A DNA stretch of 64,000 nucleotides from Multifurca ochricompacta (lineage: Eukaryota > Basidiomycota > Agaricomycetes > Russulales > Russulaceae). The position numbers were made by a program, and so were the translations under genes. Shown here in pieces: positions 10,829 through 22,805 of the stretch; within the stretch, counting starts at the first letter, position 1, and the number at the start of each line of letters is the position of its first letter. A model generated the notes under the pieces. It was not told the origin of the DNA, did no database searches, and saw only the letters and a list, made by a program, of their open reading frames with translations. The stretch spans positions 992,001 through 1,056,000 of the forward strand of contig WTXG01000004.1 of assembly GCA_022496185.1 (NCBI GenBank), given 5' to 3'.

Positions 10829-13554
10829 TAGTGATTGTCAAGGGTTTTCATACCCACATGGGTAAGTGCCATGGGTTTTGCTGGGTATGGGTATGGGTAT
10901 ATGGCTCCCAACCTGTGGAAACCTGTACCTGTGCAGCAGGTTTGGCAGGTATAGGCGCCAATTATGCATTGACAAGATCAGTAGAAATTCTAAGATAAAA
11001 CACATCTGCAGCCACAAAAATAAAAGATCTCATCTGATGTATGCTACAGGGTATCTTTAAATATGTTCTAGTATTATCATATGAAGTATCAAAGCAGATC
11101 AACAGTGCAATGTAAAATAAAAGTGTTATCAGTGATCCACTTCTTGAAAATCATGATGCATCTGTTTTATTAATGCATGATCAATTCTGCTGGTCTGGCA
11201 CTATCTAAAATACTCTCTAGACTACTTTAGACTATAATATAATTGAATTATCAAATTAGTTTACTGAAACAAGGCCTGCATGTATCTACAAGCTGCATGG
11301 GGCAGCAACTACATTGCATCACATGGTGGTCTGACCTCCTTCCTATTAAGGAAGGTTGACTCAAATGCACCAGGACAGTCACACTTGTATGAAATGAAAG
11401 CAGAATAATAAAATAGTAATGTAAATAAAGGATCCATTTAATCTTCTGAACATAAACCAACAATTTTTGAGGGATCTTGAGTAGCCATAAATGAATGCAT
11501 TGTGTCCAAGTGCTTATCTCCCTGACCAGGATGGCCTGTGCCATTTATCTGAAATGCACAGAAATGCAAAGAACAGTTGCACTTGTATAAAATTGAAACC
11601 AGAATTATAAAATAAAAATGGAATAATTAATTATCTTAATCTTATGAACATAAAACAGGAATTTTTGAGGGATCTTAAGAAGCCATAAATGAATGCATTG
11701 TGTCCAAGTGCATATCTCCTAGACTGGGATGTTCCAGGCTGGATGTCTGAAATGCGTGATGCAAGTAAAGAACTTGTGCATGTTTCATTTTATGGGTAAC
11801 CCAGGTATCAAAACAATTATCCAGGGGTTACCCCTGCCAATGTCTATGTGTTCATTAAATTTTTTTGCATTCTGTGCAGTTATCTGACAGGCTTTTCATC
11901 AATGTTCTATAACATCCTATCTAATCATCTCTGTATACTGGGGTGGATTTTAGTTGTGCTTGTATTAAATTGAAAGCAGAATAATAAGATAAAAATGGAA
12001 TAATAAACTATCTTAATCTTCTAAACATAAAACAAGAGTCATTGAGGGATCTTAAGCAGCCATAAATGAATGTGTTGTGTATTGTCTTGGTCCAGGAAGG
12101 CCCAGGCTGGTCATCCAAAATGTGCAATGCAAGTAAAGAACTTGCATGCATTTTCACAGGTGACCCATGGGTAACCCATGGGTTACCCATACCTAGGGCT
12201 GCGCGCTGTCCGTTTCACGATGACGGCTGTCTATTTGACGGTGAAGGACAGGTATGGCTGACCTGTACACTTTCCGTTTTTGGTACTCACTGGATCGCTG
12301 ATGGTACAGTACGGGTACGGTACAGCTGTTTTACGGTATACGGTAGTAGACAGTATTACTAGAGAAAATAAAGTTGACCAGGGTAGCATGAGCAAGAAGC
12401 TTAGAGTAATAAAACAATGAATGGGTGTATTCTTATGGCTATTCTACACCTTTTTATGTAGTTTATGAGTACAATACCCAACAATTTACTTTACCAGCCA
12501 TAATCTGAAACTCATAGAGGGACTTCAAGCATTGCATTTGCTTCTGTGAGTGTGATTGGTGTAAGCAGGGCATACTGGAACATGAACTCCCTCAATAAAT
12601 GTAATTGTAGGTACATTATCACAAAAGAGACATCAGAGAAGCAATACCAAAACATGCCCCAAAAGGGGGCATCCAAAAACTATATTCAGGCTTGCACAAG
12701 GCAACTCCTAAATGCGAGCATACCTCCAACTGGACTCTGGCAGACCAAAATTCAATTACAATAAGGTGAAAAAATCAAATATATAGACTAATAGACAGCT
12801 CAATGACCCAGTGCAGTATCAGCTTGTGTGTGTGCAAGATGCAACTGCTTCTTGTCAGGCAATGGAGGGAGATCATGCCCTATCCACTAATCTAATCTAC
12901 TCCATAATCCATAATATGCTGTTGAGATGGGCTGGTTGCAACTGGGACCAGAGACCAGACAGCCGGGCTCCTGGGTGGACTTGATCTTATGATTATGATA
13001 AGATAATCTAAAGTACGTCAGATAATTGATTCAGAGACATTGCACGCACACATTACTTCTGTCTTGTCACATTTAAATAACTATATTTATTCTACTTATT
13101 GTCATGCTCCTCTGAGCAGTATAAAAGGTCACTATTCTGTACATGTTCACTTCAGTTTTGACCACATAAACTGAAGTGAGTATTAGTTAGTTTATCTTAT
13201 CTCTTATCTTTACCATATTTAGCTAACACTTATCTACTATCTAAATAGGTAAAGATACTATAGTAGGGGAGTTTTGGTGGCTTAATGACAAGATTAAAGC
13301 CCTGCCGTCCATGCCATCTAATGCCATCTATGGCCGTTTTTTGATGGGTTTGGACGGCATTTTCCATACCCGTAACCATCTGTCTCGATGATTGACTTGA
13401 GCTGGCACAGAACAGGTACGGCACTGTACTACGGCACTGTCATACCATAAGCTACGGGTACGGTGCACAGCCCTACCCATACCCATAGTGATGGGTATGG
13501 GTATGGGTATGGGTACCAACAAGGATACCCCAGGGTTACCCCTGCCAATCACTA
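10829..13554. mobile_element. hAT-type non-autonomous element A with nested insertion
   Basis: It starts tagtgattgtcaagggtt and ends cccctgccaatcacta, flanked by the perfect 8-bp repeat cttgctat (10821-10828, 13555-13562). The subterminal regions are full of gggtatgggta / gggtaaccc words. The interior consists of repeated modules of about 300-480 bp (each with an aaccaacaattttt...gagggatctt...agccataaatgaatg core), partly duplicated within the element. No transposase is present. A second hAT element (12194-13475) is inserted near its right end. An inverted, truncated relative follows at 14446. Confidence 0.8.
12194..13475. mobile_element. Internally deleted derivative of the 50106 hAT element
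   Basis: Termini tagggctgcgcgc and (inverted) tagggctgtgcac match those of the 5.4-kb hAT at 50106-55545. The 8-bp target repeat cccatacc is perfect (12186-12193, 13476-13483). About 600 bp from the left end follows the large element closely (gtacggtacggtatacggtag blocks, then ctcataatctgaaactc-like sequence), including the last codons of the transposase. It then jumps to the right-end sequence (gggctcctg...gattatgataagataatc), skipping nearly the whole transposase gene. It is a classic non-autonomous deletion derivative that would need the transposase in trans. Confidence 0.85.
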
Positions 13555-13648
13555 CTTGCTATCTGAATACCCTGACTTCACATGCAATGTCCAGACTCAT
13601 TGCCTTGATCCATACCAGCTGTGCACTGTGACATCTTGACTTGACTTG

Positions 13649-14445
13649 TGTTATGGCCCTTGCCCAGTGACCCTCTTTTCTTTACTCTTCCTAACACAGA
13701 CCCTTCTCTTCCACCTTCACTACACTTTCTAATCACATCCCCTCTTATGCTTATCCCTGTGACTTGTCCCCATGACCCTTTGCCTGTCCTTGATTGCCAC
13801 ATGCTTACCATTGTTTACTTTGCTCTTATCCATTATCTTCTTATCTCTATGACTGGACACTTACTTAATTCCCTATCAGAAGCCAGATGTTATGCCCTCC
13901 ACTTCTGGATATTTGGGCCCCACTTCTCTCTGTGATCACAGCTTAGATAATCACCACATCCTTATGTATATAAGTCTGCAGTATCTACCTTGTAGACCTC
14001 AGACTTGACTTATTGAATACATTGGTGTTTGTCTTCTGGACAGTCCCTTTGAACCTCAGTTTAGCCATCTCAGTGCTTCTGGCACTTTCCACTCAACATT
14101 GTCTTAGGGAACAGCCCCTTTGACTTTGACTCATTCCATTTGCTCCAAGAGGCCCCATTGACCTCTTATCTGAAATCCCTGAATCACACTGTCACACAAG
14201 TCATGTAGAATGTCCCACACCAGGTGTAACATCAAGTTGAGTCTCCCATCATGGCTTCTACCAGCCACAGTCAGACCCTGTTCAAAGAAGAACTCATTGA
14301 CTGCAGAGACAAGAATAATCTTTCACCACAGACACTTGGCTCTGCTGTCTGGAAAGACTTTGAAACTGAATTTGGATACTACATCTATCATGATGGAAGA
14401 TACCAACTGGTAGAATATGATAATGAGAGAAGAGTTTGGTATCAT
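13649..14445 (+). mobile_element. Gypsy-A2: 5' LTR and gag N-terminus only
   Basis: The LTR runs from tgttatggccc (13649) to gtgtaaca (14231), 583 bp. After two bases comes a primer-binding-site-like sequence, then the start of gag at 14251 (MASTSHSQTLFKEE..., 65 residues, close to A1 and A4). The frame is cut at 14445 by hAT element B. The rest of this copy is not in the window. The PBS (aagttgagtct) no longer pairs perfectly with the R start (agacttgactt), as expected of a decayed copy. Confidence 0.85.
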
Positions 14446-15393
14446 TAGTGATTGGCAGGGGTAACCCTGGGGTATCCTCATTGGTACCTGTACCTGTACC
14501 CATACCTGTAGTGATGGGTACAGGTAACCCATGGGTTACCTGCAGGTCACCTGTGAAAATGCATGCAAGTTCTTTACTTGCATCACACATTTTGGATGAC
14601 TGGCCTGGGTCATCCTGGACCAAGACAATACACAACACATTCATTTATGGCTGCTTAAGATCCCTCAATGACTCTTGTTTTATGTTCAGAAGATTAAGAT
14701 AATTTGTTATTCCATTGTTATTTTATTATTCTGCTTTCAATTTTATACAAGTGCAACTAAAATCTACCCCAGTATACAGAGATTAGATAGGATGTTATAG
14801 AACATTGATGAAAAGCCTGTCAGATAACCACACAGAATGCAAAAATAATTAATGGAATGCATAGTTATTGGCAGGGGTAACCCCTGTATATTTGTTTTGA
14901 TACCCAGGTTACCCATAAAATGAAATGCATGCAAGTTCTTTACTTGCATTGCACATTTTGGACAATTGGCCTGGGCCATCCCAGTCAAGGAGATATGTGC
15001 TTGGACACAATGCATTCATTTATGGCTACTCAAGATCCCTTAAAAATTGTTGTTTTACATTCAGGAGATTAAATTGATTCTTTATTTACATTATTATTTT
15101 ATTATTCTGGTTTCATTTCATACAAGCATGGCTGTCCTAGTCCCTGGATGCACATTTCTGCACATTTAAGTCAACCTTCCTTAATAGGAAGGAGATCAGA
15201 CAACCATGTGATGCAATGTAGTCACTGCCCCATGCAGCTTGTAGATACATGTGGGCCTTGTTTCAGTAAACTAATTTGATAATTAGATTACAATATAGTC
15301 TAAAGTGGTCTAGAGTGTATTTTAAATAGTGCCAGACTGGCATAATTGGTCACATGTTAATAAAACAGATGCATCATGATTTTCAAGAAAGTG
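14446..15393 (-). mobile_element. hAT-type element B, inverted and truncated relative of A
   Basis: It begins tagtgattggcaggggtaac, nearly identical for about 45 bp to the inverted right end of element A. It runs through the same modules as A in inverse orientation (poly-A/T words, atttatggctgctt, gtagatacatgtgggccttg). It stops near 15393 where Gypsy-B LTR sequence starts, so its other end and target duplication are lost. A second terminus-like sequence (tagttattggcagggg) at about 14866 suggests a nested copy. No coding capacity. Confidence 0.7.
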
Positions 15394-16515
15394 GATGACA
15401 CCCTAGAAATCTCTGGATGCTCCCAGAAACCCTGCAGAACCCTCAGAAATGAAGATAACCCTAGATTAAGACCAGAAAGAGGCCAGTCTGGACCAGGGCT
15501 GGACTCCTGCCAAATTGGAGAGGTGTGGGAAGAGTACTAACAGGCCCCCACAATGCCTAAACAGCAGTCCACAAAACTGCAGACTGCAGACTGTGGATTT
15601 CTAAGCCCAAAAAGTGGGGCTATTCTCATTGGTGGATAGTGGGGAGTTAGAGTGAAATTAACCTCCCCTAAAGTGGTGCACAGACCAAATTCCTGGTTGT
15701 AATTATGTATATAAACCCTTTTGGAATAGAATGGACAGCTCCAGACTGTTGTCATGAACTGACACCCTAGAAACCTCCTGACCCCCTAGAAATCTCTGGA
15801 TGCTCCCAGAGACCCTACAGAACCCTCAGAAATGAAGATAACCCTAGATTAAGACCAGAGAGGGGCTGGTCTGGACCAGGGCTGGACTCCTGCCAAATTG
15901 GAGACCTGTGGGAAGAGTACTAACAGAACCCCACAATGCCTAAACAGCAGCCTACAAACTGTGGACTGTGGATTTCTAACCCCAAAGAGTGGGGCTATTC
16001 TCATTGGTGGATCAGTGGGGAGTTAAAGCAAAGTTAACCTCCCCTAAAGTAGTGCACAGACCAAAGTCCTGGTTGTAGTTATGTATATAAACCCTTTGGG
16101 AATAGAATGGACAGCTCCAGACTGTCCACTTGTGATCTGGTCCCTGATTACCTAGGAGATTAGCCCCACCTTGTGGAAGGCTTCTCATCCCTTGCCTCTG
16201 AGCTGTTTGCTTTGCCTCCCTGCACTTTCCCCCTCACTCTCACTCTTCCCCCCCCACTTCCAAATCACCCCTCCTTGCATACAACCCACTGTCCAGGCAG
16301 TTGACAGTGAGTTGTAACAACTGTCCACTTGTGATCCAGTACCTTATTGCCTAGGAGATTAGCCCCACCTTGCAGAAGGCTTCTCACCCCTTGTCCTTGA
16401 GCTGTTTGCTTCATCTCCCTGCACTTTCACCCTCACTCTCATCTCTTGCCCCACTTCCAAATCATCCCCTTTGCATACAACCCACTGTCCAGGCAGTCAA
16501 CAGTGAGTTGTAACA
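15394..16515 (+). repeat. Gypsy-B LTR sequence with internal duplications
   Basis: A partial U3-R copy (about 15394-15764) is followed by a fuller copy (about 15765-16318) and then by a second copy of the R-U5 part (16319-16515). The two R-U5 blocks (16122-16318 and 16319-16515) are both 197 bp and nearly identical, ending gagttgtaaca. TATA boxes (tatataaaccc) precede agactgtcca at 16119-16128, taken as the R start. The exact LTR 5' end is uncertain. Confidence 0.6.
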
Positions 16516-16517
16516 TT

Positions 16518-16527
16518 TGGACAGTCT
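16518..16527 (+). promoter_or_regulatory. Gypsy-B primer-binding site (predicted self-priming)
   Basis: Two bases after the LTR end (16515), tggacagtct is the exact inverse complement of agactgtcca at 16119-16128, which lies about 30 bp downstream of the LTR TATA box. This is the arrangement of Tf1-type self-primed retrotransposons, where the mRNA 5' end folds back and primes minus-strand synthesis. It does not start with the TGG...-tRNA pairing expected for a common full-length tRNA primer. Confidence 0.6.
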
Positions 16528-16561
16528 CTTTTACAGCAGACAGTGACTGACAAGTGCCCTA

Positions 16562-16732
16562 GTGTCCCAGAACAGCTCCCCTTCATCCCACCCTTCAGAT
16601 CAAGCAGCCTCCCCCCCCTATGATTTTCCTGGTGCCCAGCACACCATTAACTTTGCTGCCTTGGTAGAGGCAGCTGCTACAGCATCTCCAGCTCCCCCTT
16701 TGTTGGTCTTGCCCCCTCTAGAGCTCCCAGAG
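16562..16732 (+). pseudogene. Gypsy-B gag, N-terminal piece
   Basis: The frame opens MSQNSSPSSHPSDQAA and is Pro/Ala/Leu-rich (LLVLPPLELPE) until it is cut by Gypsy-A1 at 16733. It resumes after 24614 with LHPLPVPSPTLQLPPLVPP. The position behind LTR and PBS identifies it as gag; no conserved domain is visible in the retained part. Confidence 0.5.
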
Positions 16733-17319
16733 TGTTACGACTAGGACCAAGTAACCCTATTTTCTTCACCCTCCCCAGTGAAGACCCCACTCATCCACCT
16801 ACGTTGCATTTCCTCATTACATCTCCCTCCTGGGACCCCTCACATGCTTTACTCCCATCCCCATGACTGCTGCTTGGACTTGTTTACATACTGTTTGCCT
16901 ATGATTGTCTCCTTATCATCTTATCTTCTTATCTTTAAGACCAGACACTTACTTAATTCCCTATCAGAAGCTAGGCTCTACACCCTCCACTTTCAGATAT
17001 TTGGGCCCACTTGACTCCATGTTTCTTATCTTTAGATGCCCACTCAATTACATATATAAGTCCACTGTAGCTACACTGTAGACCTCAGACTTGACTTATT
17101 GAATACATTGGTGCTTGTCTTCTGGACATTCTCCTTTGATCCTTGACTTGTCTGTCTCAGTGCTTTTGGCACTTTTCCATTCAACATCATCTTAGGGAGC
17201 AGCCCCTCTGACTTTGACTTCTCCCAATTGACTCCAAGGGACCTCATTGGTTTCTTATCTGAACATCTGAGCAACACTGTCACACAAGTCATGTGAGATG
17301 TCCTGCACTGGGTGTAACA
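16733..17319 (+). repeat. Gypsy-A1 5' LTR
   Basis: 587 bp, tgttacgac ... ggtgtaaca. TATA box (tatataag) at 17053-17060; the predicted R start agacttgactt is at 17087-17097. It differs from the 3' LTR mostly at TG/CA and TG/CG positions. Confidence 0.92.
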
Positions 17320-17321
17320 TC

Positions 17322-17332
17322 AAGTCAAGTCT
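17322..17332 (+). promoter_or_regulatory. Gypsy-A1 primer-binding site (predicted self-priming)
   Basis: aagtcaagtct begins two bases after the LTR and is the exact 11-nt inverse complement of agacttgactt at 17087-17097 in the LTR. See the A4 copy, where the same pair exists with a CpG in each partner. Confidence 0.65.
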
Positions 17333-17616
17333 CTCATCGTGGCTTCCAGCCACAGTCAGACCCTGTTCAAAGAAGAACTCATCAAATGCAGAGATGAGAA
17401 TAATCTTTCACAACAAGTACTTGGCTCTGCTGCTTGGAAAGACTTTGAAACTGAGTTTGGATATTACATCTATCATGATGGAAGATACCAACCAGTAGAA
17501 TATGACAACGAGAAAAGGGTTTGGTATTGTATCCGATACTTGGATAGCCAAAACTCTTGGGTAACAACTAGACCTGCCCTGCTGGAATTTGGACTAGGGC
17601 CATGGAGAGAAAACCC

Positions 17617-18108
17617 TGATGAACAGGCATGTGAGCGCAGCAGTACTGACTGTTGGTTAGCGTGTGAGGCTAAAAGACAAGTTAGACTTCAGAGGAGAAG
17701 AAAACTCTGTTACTATACTACTGACCTAAAAGACAAGTTAGCTACAGAGAGCAGTTAGTCAAAGGTATAAGTAGGAAGTAATGTATAAGGGACTTACACT
17801 TCAGAGGAGAAGAAAACTCTGAAGTGTAAGAGATGAAATAGACCTCCTTATATATGTCTTAGGGATGGTCTGTGCGCAATGGAATGCGCTAGAATATACT
17901 ACTGAGGACAAAGGCCATTGGTCAGTGAGATATCACATGCTACACAGGATTACTAAGGTACATCAGTCAGCTGCTGCACATCGTGAGAAAGAAAGTAATA
18001 ATGATATAGTAAAAGTCCAAAACTCCGAATCTTTATCTAATCTAATCTAGCACAGCTAGACCCTAACCCAGATGCCTGAAGCACCTCAAGACACATGCCA
18101 TGTCAACA
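17617..18108 (-). mobile_element. Solo LTR of the Copia family in Gypsy-A1 gag
   Basis: 492 bp in minus orientation. On that strand it begins tgttgacatggc and ends gcctgttcatca. The target repeat aaccc is exact (17612-17616, 18109-18113). It shares with the 31249 LTR the gcttcaggcat block, the TATA region and the repeated cttcagagg...aaactctgaagtgtaag motif. Removing it restores the gag frame to the A4 order. Confidence 0.88.
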
Positions 18109-19319
18109 AACCCTCCTGCCATTGTCACTGACTCAGAAAACAAAGAATACATAGACGAAAGCAGTGAAGAAGCACCAGTATTAGCAGCAGCTACCATCCT
18201 GGTTGCACCTGAAGTTGTCATGATCAGAGCCCCTGCATTGACAACTCCTATGATATCCCTTCAATCTACAACCACCATCACCCAATGAAACATGTCGACC
18301 ATCGCCGCCCAGATCCCAGCACCAGTTCCTCCTCCTCCTCCTCCCCCTGCCACCCCCACCATTACCACCCCAGGGAATCCCCCATCATCAGGACAACTCT
18401 CAGGAGTACTCCCACAGACATTCACAGGAGATCACTCCCAGAGCAGGAAGTTTATGCTGGAGTTCACAACCTTCAGAAACTTCAACCATGATGTTCCCCA
18501 AATTGTGAACCCTTTCCAATGAACCAACCTCTTTCTCTCACTAATCCAAGGGGAAGCCATTGATGACTGGACCATGGAGCAGCTTGAATGGCTGAATGAC
18601 CAGGTAGAGGGCAGAAGCCCCACCACAAATGAAGGACTCTGGGACGTGGTTGCCCAGAGGTTTAAAGATGCCTACACTGATGGGCAGGCAAAGCAGAAAG
18701 CCGCCCAAGAATTAAAAGGCTTACAAATGGAGAAAGGGGATCTAGATGGCTATGTCACTAAATTCCAAAGCACAGCCAATTGGCTGGATACGATGTGGAT
18801 GAGGAAGCTACCTTGGATCTCTTCTCTCAAGGGCTCCCAAACCTGCTTGTTAAAAATATTATCCAGTTCCATCACCCTCATAACTGGACTCAATGGATCA
18901 ATGCTGCATGATGACAGCAACAAGATTATCTCGATTTCCAAACACGCTTTGGGGTTGAGACTAAGAAAGGGAAAACACGAGACCAATGGAAGACAGCATT
19001 TGGAGTCAAACCCACCTCCCAATGAGACCCAAATGCTATGGATACATCTGCCGATTGAACCAGAGCCTGAGCCACACTCACAGAAGACAATGGCAGACAT
19101 TGATGAAAGAAGGGAGGTGTTTCCGATGCAAAGCTCAAGGGCACATGTCACATGACTGCCCCAAGAAAGGAGCACATGTAGCTGAAGCTACTACTACCCC
19201 TGTCTCCAACAACCGCCAGCAGTAGACAAACGAAAAGGAAGAGAAGGCTCACACATATGGGCAAATATGATGAAAGAAAGCGAGGAAGTGCGTGCTATTC
19301 TAGTTGAAAAAGCATTCGC

Positions 19320-19326
19320 AAAAAAG
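19320..19326 (+). promoter_or_regulatory. Putative -1 ribosomal frameshift site, Gypsy-A1 gag/pol
   Basis: The heptamer A AAA AAG lies in the gag frame (Ala-Lys-Lys-Asp-Phe-stop), six bases before the gag stop codon. The pol frame is -1 relative to gag and is open across it. The heptamer and surrounding bases are unchanged between this decayed copy and A4. Confidence 0.55.
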
Positions 19327-19335
19327 GATTTTTGA

Positions 19336-22300
19336 TTGGCTCAACCCTGTGGCCTGGGCACGAGCATTACATGTAACCTCTGTGTATACTAGTTGCTTCA
19401 AATCATTGAAAATACCAGTACATTTCAAAACTACACAGAAAATGGCCAATTGCGACATCCTGATAGATTCAGGAGCAACCAACGACTTTATCAGCCCATG
19501 AATGGCAAGGACCATGGGCCTGGGATTGCTGGAACTTCCCCAAGAAAAGAACATATGGAATATTGATGGAACTGCCAATTGAGCTGGAAAGATAACACAT
19601 TACACCGATCTCAATGTTCAAGTAGGAGAAGGGACAAAGACCATCTGCTTCCTTGTCACCAACCTGGGAGACAAAGATCTCATTTTAGGATACCCATGGC
19701 TGGCAGCATTTGAATCAAGAATTAATTGGAGTGATGCGACCATGGATAAGGAGTTCTACCCCATCATTATAACATCACTAGGATATGATTATGCCACTTG
19801 GCATGCAGTACTATGAGTAGAGGATGATGAAGTAGAAGCAGATGATCCTGGCCAGTGCTATGTCACTAAAGCATCAGAACTAGCTCAAAAGGCAGTAGAA
19901 GGACACAAGGAGAAAACCTTCGGAGAGATAGTACCAGAAACATACCATCGGCACTGGAAGGTGTTCTCAGAGGAAGAATCACAGCACTTTCCCCCAGCAC
20001 GACCATGGGATCACACCATTGAATTCATACCTGATGCACCAGCAGCAATAGATTGTAAAATCTATCCACTGTCTCAGTCAGAACAAACAGTGTTGACAAC
20101 ATTCCTTGAAGAACACCTAGCAAAGGGGTCCATTCGCCCATCTAAATCTCCATATGTGTCACCCTTCTTCTTTATCAAAAAGAAAGACAGAAAGCTCTGA
20201 CCTGTCCAAGATTACTGACACATAAACACCTACACTGTAAAAAATGCCTACCCCCTTCCCCTTATCTCGGAACTCATTGACACCATGCAGGACAAGTCCT
20301 TGTTCTCAAAGATGGATGTTCATTGGGGCTATAACAATGTCAGAATCAAGGAAGGAGACCAATGCAAAGCTGCCTTTAAAACTAACCAGGGATTGTTCAA
20401 ACCCAACATCATGTTCTTTGGCCTCACCAATTCACCTGCCACCTTCCAATCCATGATGAATCATATATTCCAGGACCTCACCCTCACTGGTGAAGTCGTG
20501 GTGTACATGGATGATATATTGGTAGCAACCCCAGACAACTTAGCCCATCACCACAAACGAGTGCATCAGGTACTGGACATCCTACACAAACATGATCTAT
20601 ACCTTAAACCAGCAAAGTGCTCATTTGAACAACCCAGCATTGAATATCTAGGTGTCATCCTAAAGAAAGGGCAGGTACAGATGGATCCTGTAAAGGTACA
20701 AGGAATTTGGGAGTGGCCCGTACTGGCAAACATCAAAGAGGTGCAGTCCTTCATAGGATTCTGTAATTTCTATTGACGCTTCATATGAGGGTTTTTGGGA
20801 ATTGCACAACCACTCAATGACCTGCTTAAGAAAGACATCCCTTGGTACTGGGGAGAAGATCAGCAACAGGTGTTTGAAAAGATCAGAGACATTGTCAGCT
20901 CAGAACCTGTCCTCCTGCAGCCAGATCTGGAAAAACCATTTGAGCTCAAAGTTGATGCATCTCACTTCGCAAATGGAGCAGTATTGAACCAAAGGGATGC
21001 CACAGGACTTCTCCACCCAGTCACCTTCTACTCAGAAACATTCTCCCCTGCCAAATGGAATTATGATATCTGGGACTGAGAACTATTAGCCATTGTTAAA
21101 GCCTTGCAACACTGGCACCCCTATTTGGCAGGAACCCCACATAAAACCGTCATCCACACCGACCATTCTAACCTTCTGTACTGGAAGGAACCTCATAAGA
21201 TTAGTCAGCATGTAGCATGAGAGGTCCTGGAGTTGGAAGAATACAACTTCACTTTGAAGCACATTGCAGGGAGTCACAATGCACAAGCAGATGCCCTGTC
21301 ATGACAACCAGACATGCATAGTGGGGAGGAAGACAATGATAACATCACAGTCCTCCCTGAAGAAGTTTTCACATGACAGGCAGTTGTCAGTCTCCATGAC
21401 ATGGATCTCTGGGCCCAGGTATCACAAAACATGAACCAACAGCTTTGCCACTCCTGGGCAGATGTGCACAATCTAAAGAAAATTGATGGCCTCTGGTGGA
21501 AGGACAGGGATCGCCTTGTTGTCACTGGTGGTGACAACATTAAGAGGGGGGTGATCCATTTTCACCATGATTTACCCTCTGCTGGTCACCCAGGCATTGC
21601 CAACACTTACACCCTTGCCAAACAAGACTATTGGTGGCCCAACATGAAGAAAGACATCAAAGACTATGTAAGGGGATGCGCAGCTTGCCAGGCCAATAAA
21701 GTAAACATGCACCCACAATGACCAGCAATATCCCCCATTGCTCCCACCACATCCCTGCCATTTCAGACTATTGCCATGGACTTCATCGTCAAGCTACCCA
21801 ACTCTAGAGGCTTCAACTCCATTCTGACCATCACGGACCATGACTGCTCCAAGGCAGCACTCTTCATACTGTGTAACGAGTCCATCACAGCAGAAGAAGT
21901 GGCCAAACTCTATCTCAACCATGTCTATAGGCACTATGGCCTCCCAGAAAAGATCATCTCTGACCAAGATCCATGTTTTACATCAACATTCGCTAGAGCA
22001 TTATGCAACATCCTAGATGTGAAACAGAATATTTCAACAGCCTATCACCCCCAAACAGATGGGCAATCTGAGCATACAAACCAGTGGTTAGAGCAGTACC
22101 TTTGATTCTGGTGCAATGGATGACAGGATGACTGGGCTGATTGGCTGGCAACTGTGGAGTTTGTGCACAACTCCTGGCCTAATGGTACAATGAAAACCCC
22201 CCCATTTTCCCTTATCATGGGCTGGACACCACACACCATGTGGACTGACAAACCCACCAACATCCCTGCAGCCTCACAGCGAATTGGCCAATGGGATGAA

Positions 22301-22790
22301 ATCAGGAAATCTGCCAATGAAAACATACTAAAGGCGCAGCAGACCCTACTAGAAAGACCTTCAAAGTTCACACCTTATCTAACCAATGAGCTGGTTTGGC
22401 TGGAAGGGAAGCACATTCATACGTCACACCCCACTGCAAAGTTAGTGCCCCGACATCACGGACCCTTCAAAATTATATGGAAGCTGTCAGATGTGTCATA
22501 CAACTGAACTTCCTCCCACATGGAAGATCCACCTGGTATTCCACACTAACCTTCTGACACCATATAAGGAAACTTCCATCCATGGAGGGAACTTCCCGAG
22601 ACCCCCACCAGAACTAGTTGATGGGGAAGCAGAGTGGGAGGTGGAGCAGATTATGAACTCTGCATATCGAGGCCAAGGGCATAAACTGCATTACCTGATC
22701 AAGTGGAAAGGTTTCCCAGACTCTGACAACTCGTGGGAGCCATCCCCAACCTCATTATCCCCAGAACAACACTCCTTCAGCAACATCCTA
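19336..22790 (+). pseudogene. Gypsy-A1 pol: protease, RT, RNase H, integrase, chromodomain
   Basis: Recognisable in order: protease DSGATNDF at about 19468; RT with YMDDILVA at about 20507 and the FIGFCNFY motif near 20752; RNase H ending near 21300; integrase H2C2 zinc finger (HHDLPSAGHPG ... GCAACQ) at 21560-21695; integrase core with MDFIVKL, IISDQDP and YHPQTDGQSE at 21776-22080; chromodomain with HYLIKWKGFPDSDNSWEP at about 22685-22745. Stops at 20198, 20215, 20774, 21077, 22103 and elsewhere are TGA, many at codons that are CGA in A4. It would have copied and integrated the element; the chromodomain probably guided it to modified histones. Confidence 0.88.
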
Positions 22791-22805
22791 CCCAAACCTA
22801 CTACT

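Larger units (their letters stand above)
10480..13633 (+). mobile_element. Decayed LTR (family D), interrupted by a hAT element
   Basis: A TATA-like tatttaaagg near 10674 is followed by gacagaccaagtctgttctc, very like the same region of the family D solo LTR at 36212-36876 (gacagaccttaagtctgttc). Removing the hAT insertion (10829-13554 plus one TSD copy) joins the sequence to an end gcactgtgaca at 13633, matching the D-family terminus tgtgaca. The left boundary is not clear; 10480 is approximate. Confidence 0.5.
17339..19335 (+). pseudogene. Gypsy-A1 gag (decayed, with solo LTR insertion)
   Basis: The frame starts MASSHSQTLFKEELI and follows the A4 gag closely. It is split at 17617-18113 by a solo Copia LTR (TSD aaccc) between WRENP and PAIVTDSE. 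It continues with a proline-rich stretch (near 18320-18350), the capsid-like region (FTGDHSQSRKFMLEF; one R-to-stop at 18521), and a zinc knuckle (CFRCKAQGHMSHDC at about 19119-19160). The gag stop is TGA 19333-19335. Several frameshifts and stops are present. It encoded the structural protein of the virus-like particle. Confidence 0.85.
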
